From Phoronis australis (lineage: Eukaryota; Phoronida; Phoronidae): 64,000 nt of DNA. The notes below the pieces were generated by a model that did no database searches, was not told the DNA's origin, and saw only the letters and a program-made list of their open reading frames with translations. Position 1 is the first letter of the stretch, and each line of letters begins with the position of its first letter. The stretch is taken from assembly GCA_002633005.1 (NCBI GenBank), contig NMRA01000475.1, positions 62,001 through 126,000 on the forward strand, given 5' to 3'. A program made the translations under genes and the position numbers. Below are positions 28,501-41,700 of the stretch, in pieces.

Positions 28501-31500
28501 CCATAGTGAGGGTACATGAGCCAGTTTTATGGCTCAGCTCCACCTAGAAATATGTAGCCTGAATAAATTGGCCAGTTACACATGTATGATTTATATAAGT
28601 CTATTAATGGCATTCCATTCAGAACATAGGTTGAATAGCAAATTATTAACTTCTAATAAACTATAATTGGTGATAGTAGGGTGAAGGCAGATGCCAGGCT
28701 TATCCTCAGTACATGTTTAATTTCTATAATTACTGTGAGCCACCACTTGCCATGCTCTGTCACACAGCCATCACCATTCTAAACCAGCAAATATTTACCA
28801 AATGAAAGGAGATAAGTTTCTGACAAGAAGCCAACCCGCATGATCCCACACACTCGGGGTCATTTAGAGAGCCGGCAACTGCCAGCAGTGTATACCAGTT
28901 CATCTAGGCACAATTAAACCGTTATGATGGCCAAAGACTAGACAACCAACTCAACATTTTGGATAACTTTACCAAGGTGAGGTGATCACTGCGGGTGTGT
29001 GTTCCGTAACAAGAGTCACTTACGGTGAGAAATATTGGCTCATGAAACGGAAATGATAATTTACTTAAATTTGCATTCCACCCTGTATAGAAGTAACTCA
29101 TGCGGCAGACATAAATATCCAAAGCGAGGCTCACTGCGATAAAAAAGCGGAAATTTACATTGCGTGAGTTAAATGGCCGGTCTTTCAAGTCCAACCTAGA
29201 TATTAAATCTTAAAAATGTATTGATAATCAACCACAGAGACATAGAAAAATACATTAGAGAACAAGTCAATGCACCAAAAAGTTGTCTGACGAAAGGGTA
29301 TAATTTTTTTTTCCGGAAAACTATGTTCGAAACTGACGAAACATGAAAAGTAAATATGACCAAACTGCGGCGATCATCACGGTAGTGTTACGGATTAGGT
29401 ATTTATTATGCTGAATGCAGGGTACGTTTCTTCTTGTAAATTGTTGATAAAAATGCTTTCTACAAGAACCAGATCATCTGCTTGTATTGTTGACGAGTTG
29501 AAGATATATTCCACAGTCTCTTGTGGCATTTTGCAGTCATGTGCAATTAGTCACATCTGGTTTAATTTGTTGATCAAAAGTATTAACATCAAGCATATAG
29601 CCTATGTCCTGGGGAGGTAGGGACTACCGGGACTAACAAGTGATTTGTCATTGATCTGAAAGAATAACTGATGTTATTAAATATGTTTTTTATTAAAATA
29701 AAAATCCCCGTTTGTAACTGAAAATAAAAATTATTTTACCATTTTTTAAATTTTGAAAAAAAATAACAAACAAGCACAGCCTCAGAAATCGCTTTCGCAT
29801 TATATCTAGGTTCTCATTCACTCCCTTGCGCACATTCACAAGTAATTATTTGACCATCAATACTGCTTTCTTGGTTTTAATAATTCTTATATACGTCTAT
29901 TTCATGTGATAGGTTTCAAATTTCAATCTGGACCAAGTTGAACTTTAAAATTAAAACACCTAACTCGTTGGTCCAAAGCATGACCTTGTTTTTGAGCTCA
30001 ATTTCAGTTAACTGCACAGAGCAAGCATAGTTATCAATCATGTTTCTTCAAGGGCCTCGTTCATTCGAGGAAAGGTGCTTGTGTGCCTTCGTGAGAAGGG
30101 CATTTTTTCGCCGAGTGAGGGAAAATGTACTTCCCGATCATCATCAATAGTACACCCGCCCTGCGCTCTTTCAAATGGTCACTTGTGTGGATACAGGTGA
30201 TTTGAACTTCAGAGAGAACTTTTCAATCACAAGGGGAATTCTTAGGGCCTCGTAGGGGGAATAGGGCCGATATTTGTCCCCAAAATCAAGGGATTGAGGG
30301 CCCTGTCTTTTTTGGAAAGAAACATGCGCCATCTTTCAACCCATAGTCATGAAAACACAGCCTGGCTGACCGGAGAACTTTCCGAAAACATTTATGAATT
30401 TTACACGAACATATTTTCCTTCGTCGCACGTATGTGAACGATCCAACGATTCCGAATCTCAACGTCCTCAGGGTTTGTAAAACCGACAGTAAGAGTGTCC
30501 GTATTTTTTCTAGTCGTTCAAGCAACGCGGAATACAACCAGTAACTTTATGGGGATAAGATTCTAATTGGGCCACAAAAAGAATGTCAAAGCCATCAGCG
30601 ATTCAAGAAAACATTTCAGACTTTTTTGGGGCTGACCAACGCTAAAATTGCGACTTTAAAAATTCACATTTACGCTTTGACTGTGTCTTAAGCTGGTAGC
30701 AGAGATGTAATCCTATTAAGAGACCATTTGAATGAGAAACAAGAGCAATGCAGAGCGTTGAAATGCGCCCACAACTGCACCGCATACGGTATCCTTCTAG
30801 GGTTGTTTATTGGTACCATAAAGTGGCCAGTAGAGGGCATATATGTAGTATGTTGTACTTTGCAAAATGGAATGGCATGGTCATTGTCTCCTCAATAGGT
30901 TAGGGGCAAAATGTGAGTGATCTTCATAACACAAGCACATCCTATACATCAGTAGCTTAAAGCACCACAGAAACATAGAATTAAAAACAAATTTACCAAC
31001 ATACGAGATTAGCACAGCATTACAATGCCAGAAACAAATTTCTACTTGGAACTTTTCCATCATAGTCACGAAGTAACACAAAGTGTACACCTGAAGACCT
31101 ATGAAAATACAGAGGTCAATGTAAAATACTAAAATTGCCACTAGAGGCATAACGGTAGTCAGAATCATCCTAAAGTCGTCATCGTCCGTTGTTAACATCA
31201 CATAAATATACTTGCTAAATTTAGTAAAGATCCTGCAAACGGTTTGGGAGATACAGCCATGGGCGCAAAAAAAAAACTGCCAGTAGGAGGCGCCACAGTA
31301 ATCAAAGTCATGGGAAATTCAGCATCAACTGTCCTCTTCATAGTAAGAACATACATGCCAATTTTCACAATCATACTTATAGCGGTTTGGTTGATAGAGG
31401 GGTGGACGCCAAAAAACAGACTCAAAAACAGTAAAAATGGCCACTGGGTGTCGCAAACTAGGTCGAATCCATCCGAAAACGGGAGGATAGCGTCATCGCA

Positions 31501-32671
31501 CTAATAGGTGCCTACATACCAAATTTCATGAAAATCTGTTAAGGACTTGTGAAGACACAGAGGTGAACGTAAAAAAATAAAATTGCCACTAGGGGGAACA
31601 CTGGTAGGCGGATCCGTCCAAAAGTCGTCATCGTCTGTTTTTAACATAATATAAATACACTTATTAAATTTCGTAAAGATCCTGCGAACGGTTTAGGAGA
31701 TACAGCCATAGGTGCAAAAAAACAACACTGCCACTAGGAGGCGCCACAGTAGTCCAAATCGTCTGAAAATCATCGTCAACCGTCCTCTACATAGTAAGCA
31801 TATACATGCCAATTTTCACAATCATCCTTTGAGCGGTTTGGTTGATCGAGGGGTGGACGCACAAAAACAGACTCAAAAACACTAAAAATGGCCACTAGGT
31901 GGCGCAAACTATGTCGAATCCATCTGAAAACGGCAGGATAGCGTCACCTCACTAATAGGTGGTGCCTACATACCAAATTTCATGAAAATCCGTTCAGGAC
32001 TTTTGAAGATACAAAGGTAAGCGAAAGTTCGCACATGCCGTCCCATTCATAAATGGAACATATGTGCCAAATTTCATGAACATATGTCAAAGGGTTTTGG
32101 AGATAGAGCAGCGGACGCCGGACGGACGCTGCCCGTACGGACGGCCGGACGGAGATGACTGCATAATGCGTCCACATATAAATATGTGGGCGCATAAAAA
32201 AGGCGTTATTTGTTTTTCGTTCTATACCCAGCTGAACACGGCAAAATGCAGCTTTAAAGAGTTTCTCCATAACTCAGCATCCCGCCATCAGGATTTCAGT
32301 GGCAGCCATTTTGCTAGTCTAGACAAGTAAGGTCTTGTGCTACGGTAACTTGCAGAACACATGTCCTCATTATCTTGATTTTGCATGATCTTGCCCGTTT
32401 CATAAGACTCGCTGTGTAGTAAGCACCACTGGAGGTCAGTTACGGGTATCCACTTCTTCTTGGCGGTGAGAACAAGCCTATGCTCTTGCTCAATGTATGA
32501 CGTTATGCAGGACCTTGTAGGCATGTTTGTGTATTTAGTTAACGGATGACAATAGAAATAAGTCTTTTTATGTTATCCGTGACTTTCACTTGTTCTGTTA
32601 TTTTTTGTCTAGTGTTTTTATGTTTTTCTTTTATTTCTCTATACTTGTGTGATACTAATAAATTTGTTATC

Positions 32672-32722
<51 letters not shown>

Positions 32723-35700
32723 ACTATAGTACAACTAGGTCTGCAGAACTTGATTTTTGTCTTTTTTCAAACCTGTCATTCATCGGGTCATGTAGCCATA
32801 TCTTTTTTATAAAAGTTTACCACGGCACATCGTTAGCACAACAATCATATCAATAACATAATCAAATTTCATTTGATAGCATTCAAGACAAAATCTAACC
32901 AATAACGTCAGCCTCCCTCTCGTGAAACATGCGTCAGCAGAGAGCACGAGCCCCTCTCGTGAAACAGGCCTCAGCAGAGAGCAGGAGTCCCTCAAGTGAA
33001 ACATGCGTCAGCAGAGAGCAGGAGTCCCTCAAGTGAAACATGCGTCAGCAGAGAGCAGGAGTCCCTCAAGTGAAATATGCGTCAGCAGAGAGCACAAGGT
33101 GAAATTCTTTTTTTGTAAAATTTTGGAAGGTTGTCACATTCTCATCACAAATACCTCAGCCTTTGAAATTCTTCATCAGAAACTGGTGAGACTTTAGCAG
33201 ACGTAAAATGTAACACAACAGCATTTGTTCAGGCCCGTTGTCACAATTAGGAGGAAGGTCTCCCCAGATTCTGATGGATGGATGTCACCACATATTGCTG
33301 AATATGACATGTCATTTACTAGCTCTCTTTTGCATTCACTAAGGCTGTAGTGAATAGCAGAAAGGACAGATCATCACAGCAATAGTATAATGTGCCCACA
33401 TATTAAGAACCAGTTGGACACCCATTATCCAGTTCAGACAACTGGTTCTCAAATTGCCAGCATGTTATATCCAACTTTTACCAATCAGGACCACCACACA
33501 TGAATGTAACACACAGACTTACCAGGGCTAGGCATTCGCTGTCCCGCAAACTGAGGCGATCTTGTGGGGGTCTGCCACCTGTTGGGCCTAAAGTGAAACC
33601 ACGCAAGCATGATTAGACGTAGACGACAAACAAAGTCAATTAGCTTATTTAAGGGTGGGCAGTGGCTGGGTAAACACAGCCAAATCAAGGTATGTCTGGA
33701 CACTACTTATTTTCAATGAACACCACACAGTTAGTGGGAAACCAAAGGCAGCCAGCTCTAAGACCCTTTTATGCTGGATGGTGACAACCAACAAGAAAAT
33801 TGGGGTGATTTGCATGACATTAAGAACAGCACTAAAAGCCAGAATAGACCTCATATCCGATGAAAGATTTCATTAGTCCAAAAGAAAACTAATAACACTT
33901 TCTACCACTTTTAAGTATATAAAAAAGTAAACTTGTGGTCATTTTTATAGCAAAGTATTCATAAAATTATGTTATTTTGATATGCAAAAATGAAGTAAAG
34001 TTTTGCACATGACTGACGGTTTGGCTAGACATTTTCGCTAAACAAATCTGACACAAGGCCAGAAGGCCAACAACAACAAAAGTCCATGTTTTCTTTTAAA
34101 ATTGGCACCAAGGCTGCTAGCAATTTTTGCCACGCTGTTTTACATTTTGCCGAAAACCCTCACTAAGCTCCCAGAGAGACGCTAAATTGAACTAAATGCC
34201 AAAAGGCAAGCTCACAACTTTGATCGTTCATTTTCGAAGACGTCAGAAACTGCGAGATACAAGTAAGGAATGCATTTTTGAAAATTCAAACAAATCAAAT
34301 CAAGTTCTATAAGACTGTCAAATGACATGCTTGCATTTATTATGGTGACTGAGTGAATTATGGAATGACTGGCCACATCTGTTGCAGCTTCCATATCTTT
34401 CAACACTTCCTAAAAGTTACTAGAACTTCTGAAATTTAATAGTGAAACCAAAGCATCACCTTCGGCAAAAGTGCACTGACTAACTGGCAAGAAGCAATTT
34501 CATTTTGAACAAGCCTTGCATCAATTTCAGGTGACATACAAGGGTATCCTCTGTCTGGGTGTTGTTTGTTTATATAGTCATAACTGCATCTCAATACTTG
34601 CTGCACTACAGAAACAATATCAGGATACAAGGCAAAATACAAAACGTCATTCTGATCGCCACGTTGACTGGGCAAAAGCCCAATTCATTAGTTACATAAG
34701 TCTTCCCTCATGAATAATGAGAGGGAATTAACAGGTATTTAAGCCATTCTGTAATTAACAGTTTTGCCACCTTATGAGTAACCAACAGCAATTTTTGCTG
34801 GATTAATTTTGTCTTGTACTGTACTTGAATTTTTTGATAACAGGATGTTCGATTCAACAGACTTCTCAGAAAATGAACAAATAAAAATTCATCTTTTTGT
34901 CACCGGCTTGCATTGAACACCGTAGATGGCATGAAATTACGAGTCCAAGCTCCTGAATTTGAACAAGGAACGGTAATTCCTAACCTATCTAGCACACAAT
35001 ATGGCCAACATATGAAATTCTATTTTGACAAATTTCTCCACAAGAATAACTTAGATTATGAATTTACTTTAGTTTATTGCTAGCAAGGTTTTTATTGTGT
35101 AGATGTCATAAAATAAGTTTTGGCCAATGTTAACTTGTTGTAATCAGCCTTTGAACAACAATTTTGAAATTTATTTTTTCATAAGTGGAGAATTATCAAA
35201 CTCAAGCAATCACCATTTTGGCATTTATTTTGGGTTTGATGCGAAGTAATTAAGAATTAGCATACGCACATGATTACATGCACGGAAATTCCTTTCCATT
35301 CTTACCTGACAGTGGTGGACCCCTCCTGAACAAAAGGATAACAGCTAGTCACATATTTGGGAATACTGGACAGCTCAGATGGAGAAAGGCCCAGCTTGGC
35401 CTGTCTCTCCACGCTGGGGACGAAGGCAGCTGCTGACACAGACAGTTTTGTATTGGTGTTACTGCTGGTCGTCTGCAAAGACCAAAGAAAGGGGTTCACT
35501 ATTTCTCAATAAGTAAAATATCTCTGCTTTCTTTTCGCCCTCTCTGTAAAAAAGCAGATCTTTTTTTCACTTCTTTGGTGAAAGAGCACTAATACTTCCT
35601 CCAGAAATATATCGCTTTTAGAGGTGAAAACAATAATATTGCATCACCCACACAAAAGGAAACAACATTAATTTCAATTCATGTCAAGTAAATTATTACA

Positions 35701-38700
35701 GCCTGAACCCAAAAGCAACAACAAACAATACAAATTCAGTCACTGGAGGTTAAAGTGACCGGATATTAATTATTATACAAACAACATATGTCTCTGAGAG
35801 GAGAAAGCTGGAGAATCAAATCAGTCTCCTGTGTGTACGTAATTATAAAAATAGCAGACTTATAAGATGCCTTCTAAATAACTTGGAAACTTGTAAATAT
35901 GACCGGTTGTAATTTCTTGATCTATTTTTAAGAATTCCAGATAGAAATTGTGTGGATTTTGTAGAATTATCACCCTCGGGGTAACGCCCCTCGGGCGATA
36001 ATTCTCCAAAATTCACTTGGGCTCTAGATAACGGGGGATAACGACTTTGCCATGTAATAATCCATATTTATGCTTTGTTCTCCCTCATGCTGTTAGGGCT
36101 GTCAAGAAATACTATTTCCATGAAATCCATAAGTCAAACAATACAGAGAAAACTGTAACAGCGTTTTTAAGATTTCACCTTAAACATTTGTATCAAACAA
36201 AATTTGGCCATGAAGATACCATTGTTAATACTATTTCTGAATTTTAATAAAAAGACATAGTCACATGACCTAATAAAGGGCAGCTTGTCTTGCAAGAAAA
36301 CTTCTTTATTATGTAACTAAGCCAATGTTATCACTAGTTGCACACAGAGTCTCTTCTCCTCTCACCTTATCAGGAGTACAAGGTTTTGCAAAAAACGAAC
36401 AAACTGTGGTCCATGATAATGTGCAGGCAGTGTTATATTGGAATCATGGATTACACTACAAAGCAGGCGCAAGTTTCTTTGCAACAATCAATGAAATCTG
36501 AACAAATAATTGATAAGCACTTACATTTGTCATAAGACACTAATGCAACATGGACATCACCATTTTCTAACAGCGCATTCAAGTTTATGACCAACCAGAG
36601 GTCACACATTTTGCGCACTTTTGGCACTGAGGCTTTGTCCAAGCTTGATTATGACAGTTGTATGCCGATTCAGACACACTGAGCGAATAGCAATTAAAAC
36701 TTGTTGCACACACGTTGCAGTTGTAAAACATTATAACACATGAACAACCTTACCATGCTTTTTCTTTCGAATAGCCAGCCGACAACCCACGAACCACTCA
36801 ACACATTTGTAACAACTTGGGCAGTTGTCCATAGGCCTAATGAGCACAAAAATGCAATTTGACACTTTCTAGTTAGAGGGTATCTGCCTCTTCCCTTCAG
36901 TCACGCCCCCAACTTGTGACCACTCTCAATACATCATCCCAGGAGCATGCGATTTTCACAAGAGGAACAGAGCATTCAGTAGGTGTGGCTTACTACTTGG
37001 GTCAAGAGAAAAGTCAGTGACCCGAAAAAAAAAAAGTTCACAAGCATATGCAGTGAGAGATAATATACCAGATAGTAAATGATCCCTAGCAGGACCATTC
37101 ACTTCATGCTTTATGGATGATACTGAGTGAAACTAATGTATGCATACAATCTACAGTAATTCTTAACTTCTTTATCACACAATACCGCCAACAATTGATA
37201 TTTCGTTTTGTTAAGTTTCTCCACGAAAATAAAGATTACACTCTACTCTATTACAAGCATGGTTTGCAGTGTGTAGATGTTATAAAACAACATTAATTTT
37301 GCTAAAGTTTCCATCATATGCTAAAAGGTAATCAGCTGTTGCAAAATTGAAAAATTGACAATTTTGGCATTTATTTTAGAGCAAAATGAGTGGAGAATTA
37401 CGGTAACTTTCATTCAGAGCAAAAGCTCAGATGAGAACTAGAATTTCAAATACTGTAGGGATACTTTAAAGTAAACGGGATATCCCAAGAAGTATATTTG
37501 ATTTAAAGGCTTTTCCCGCTGGCTCCGAAGCTTCGGTAACACTGAAATTTCGGTCCATGGAAACGCTTAGCTTTCGTCTTGAATCGAAGCTAACAGCGCG
37601 AGTTAACTTTGGAGTAGAGAGGTGGATTTAACAGCAAAACATTGAAGCTTATCTAAAATGGGGAAAACTTAAAACTTTTACACCATCAGAGTTATCAACA
37701 GGGGTCACTGCATTTGCCAACAGTGGGCGGTATATTTGTTAATATTTTGGTCTAATAATTATTAGTTTGGCAGTTTCAATTTATCCATACATTAGTTGTA
37801 TTCTTCACAACAAAAATCACTGAACATATGATAAACGTAAAATGGGTTCCTACCATGCTGCTTTTATTCAGTTCAATTGTTAACCAACTCAAGAGTCAAC
37901 TTTTATAAAATGTAAACTCCTAGTGCATTGTCATCGTCCCAATGTGAAGTTGATGGTCTAGTTTCCACTTGGGGAGAATGAAAGGTCCTCGCCGTTTTTC
38001 ATGGCAAGGACACCAAGGCATATGGCCAAATGTCATACTAGCGTCGCCTAGTGACAACTTTACTGAACTACTTTTCTTGGAAGCTGGTGGGAACACTAAT
38101 GCTTAACTTCATGGTTAACTAAAGTCAACATCAAATCTTCAATAGTTGCAGAGTTAAATGTAAGGCAAAGAATCTTAATACAAGGATTGAATTTGGCACG
38201 AGCTAAAGGGCAAAATGTAACTGGTATTGACCGCGCTGCTGGTGCAAACTTGAAACAAGAGGTACAAAAATGCTGACAATTTGTTTTAACTTGGTTTACG
38301 GTTATCCAAATCAACTCACACCTGAAGTTGTCCCGAATCAGGGACACACAATAGGGGACAGGTGATAATTTTTCTTTTTTTTCCTCAAAAACGACTAGAT
38401 ACCACCAAAGTATGCTTAAATTTTAGGTTTTAAAAATAATGCATTTTACGCTTAAATACAGCGCATATCTCAAATGCATTGTATTTTAAACCTAAAATGA
38501 GGCTCACTACTAAAATGGCGACAGTGTGAATAAGATCTATGTGCTTTCTTCTTTACCAAACAATGAACATTTTGAGTTCAGTCACTTTTCATATATATAG
38601 TCGGATTAAAAACTCTAAGACTGGAAAACAAAAATGGATGAACTAAGCCTCTACAATGCCCACCCAACAGATTTTCCTGAAAATTTCACCTTTAAACATA

Positions 38701-41700
38701 TTAGTAATCGAATGAAACTTAATTCAAGTATTTTACTGAACATGTTTATTAAGCAATTTGAATAGTAAAACAACTATAAAAAAAAAATGTCATACAAATC
38801 TTCATCCCCAAAATCGAGGCATGGTGGGCTCTGAAAAATTAATCATTTTTCTTAAATGTTTGGATATTTGCCGTTTTTCCCAATTACAGGAAATCAGTTA
38901 ATTGTTGACATTGTGTGGTATATTCAAAGTATGCCTTTTTATTTAAAGTTTTACAATAAAAAGTCCTTATCCATAGTTACATAGCTCAAGGTACTTGACT
39001 TTCTGTAATATTTGCAAAAAGTAGTGAAGTGGTTACTAGATTCAGTCAGACTAATGTATACACATACAAAACATAAACTTGTATTTCTGTCCAACACTTC
39101 CCGTTCAGCCTATGTTTCTACAACTAGATGAAATTTCAGTACAGGACAACATATGATAAGTATTTTATTAAACAGGTCAAACTTCTTAGCATTTCATTAT
39201 TAGCATGGCTTGTAGTTAAGATGTCACAAAACAAGACTTAAAGAAATTTTGACCTTTTGCTGGTAATGATTCGAGTGTGTGAAAACTAGAAAAATTTCCA
39301 GCAATCATTTTTGTCAGAAATTTAAGAATTTCCACCATACTACCACCAGAAAATTCCACAAAAATGTTGTCAAAGATACGATCACCTTGGTAATCAACAC
39401 CCATAAGTTTTCCATATGAGATATACGAAGAACGCTCAATTCTTCAGAATCTAGAAAAGTCAATTCCAGTTTGAATTTCAGGGTCTCAAATTTTAGAGAT
39501 TGCTTAAAGTGGAGAATTTTCTGGTAAGTTATTTAAAAACCTCCCAAACACCAATCCTGGTAGCTGTAGTTCACAATCAATGTAATTCAGAAAAATTTTC
39601 CAGGGGATGTATGGTTACGTGATGGAAAGGTTTACTGTTTTGTACTATTCATCAACGATAAATGTATTTTTGCATGAAAAAAGTAAAAATAATGAAAAAA
39701 GAAGATGAAAAACGAAGAAATCGGAACAGTGCTTGACCTCAGATTGTGTTTGGCGACCTGGGAAAAATCTCAAGTCGCCACGAAGTCGCCAGTGTGAGTA
39801 TCAAAGTCAGACAATAATTCCTCTATTTCAAAGTTCATGTTGACTGCCATTTTACTTTAAATTTCTAAGTTTTCCTCGATCAGTAACTTTGGTTCACAAT
39901 TGTTCCATTTATTTCATGAAATCAGAATATTTATCACCACAGCAATCAACACACGTCAAACACGTGCTTAAATTACAGGAACTAAACAGACATAAGTCGT
40001 AACTGTCATGATCTGTGTAATACGTGCTACCACAGTATGCAATCATCTCCGTTCCATGTTTGTTCATTGGAGGAGGAATTGAGTTAGAGAATGTATGTTT
40101 ACGGGGAGAAATAGGAAAGGTACACTTAAGATTCTGAAAATAGGGCACTTGGTATGACCGTACTAAGTTTATTTTTCAGATTTCACTATGCTGAATATGG
40201 TACTTCAAATACAAGCAACTTGACATTGGCAGGTCACTCAGCTTGACTTAAAAGAAAACATTTTTTGAAACGTAATTAGATATAGTGTCTAGTCATCAAC
40301 TTTAAAGACTTATCTGCAAACAGAGAAAAGTTGAGAATTTAATATGCTCACTAATACCAACCATAGCCTTTTCCTATGACTTAGTTCGACCCCAACTGAA
40401 ATCGAAAAGTTTCCAATACTGCAAAAAGTGCAACACCTCCAGACAAAATACTATCACAAGCTTTGTTTAGCTTAACACTTTTCTAGAAATAATATATCAC
40501 TAGCATCCATGAGACTATGAAATACTTGTATTAATATGTTTGTTAAGTGAAAGATGAAAAAACAAAAGAAAACAAAACTAAGGCTCATCCAACAACATGG
40601 ATCACTCGTCTGTCTTCCATAAGTCGTCTGTCTTCTATAAGTCGTCTGTCTTCCATAAGTCGTCTGTCTTCCATAAGTCGTCTGTCTTCCATAAGTCGTC
40701 TGTCTTCCATAAGTTGTGCACTCAGTAGTCTCGTTGCATGCATATTCCAACTGAGTTGGGTTTTCACGCCTTAAAATTCCAGTAAAGCTTATTACCACCA
40801 ATTTTCAATTACAGCTGCAATCCACAAATTATTTTTATTTCTCATACTTTGATCCCTGAGATAAGTTACTTGTTGGAACAAACGACCCATATTTGCCGTA
40901 ACTGACACGGTCAGTTGTAACTAACATCCATTAAAATCAATCAAGGTAAGATGGATATTTTGATATTTGTATAGAGGATAAAATTTTCAACAAAATCACT
41001 ACAGTTTCAATGTCTAACTTGATAAAATGCATTTGGTTACATCGAAAGTGGAGTAACTGTTGAGATTACCAGCTCTGGGAATTGAACCAGCGACCCCGAT
41101 AAAACCAGCAAGCATTCTAACCATTCAGCTAAAAGGCAACTGGCCCTGAGGGGCCTGTGGACCTCCGACAGGGCACAATTGGTGTGGATGCCCACCACAG
41201 GAGAGCGTTGCTGATGGCAAATTCTAGGACACGGGTAGTGTTGCTGAGGGCAAATTCCAGGATGCTAGGTAGTTGCTGAGATCTGCAGCCAGGTGCGCCT
41301 GTTCCGTAGGAAATGGGGGAATGTTGTAGATTTGCTTCTGGTGAATCACATGGGTCTCTGTTAGCCGCTTGCTAACGAGTAATTGCCTATTAGTATTTGT
41401 TGAATGGTTAGGACGTGTGCCAGTTTTATTAGGGTCGCTGCACTTTGATTCCCGGGTCAGGTAATTTCTGCAATTTCTACAAATATTTTGCTAGTGATCT
41501 TCGATTGTCAAATTGCTTGCACAATAAGAATTATATTAAGAACAAAATCTTGATATCTCGTCCATACTTTCCACAATGGTGCTCCGCGGTAGGTCAGGCA
41601 CAATTTCGAAAGAGCCCCCAAGGGGGCTTTTTCTTGGAGGGCAAAGGAAAGCTCTTTTAAGGATCGCTCTTTTCTAAGTCCATGGTGTTTAACCTCCAAA

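Noticed and set aside
41065..41133. Functional tRNA gene
   Set aside because: A and B boxes are present but acceptor and T stems do not pair properly; more likely tRNA-derived repeat.
41603..41628. Strong hairpin AGAGCCCCC / GGGGGCTTT followed by T-rich sequence, like a bacterial terminator
   Set aside because: The window is animal nuclear DNA and the hairpin lies in an intron; no reason for rho-independent termination.
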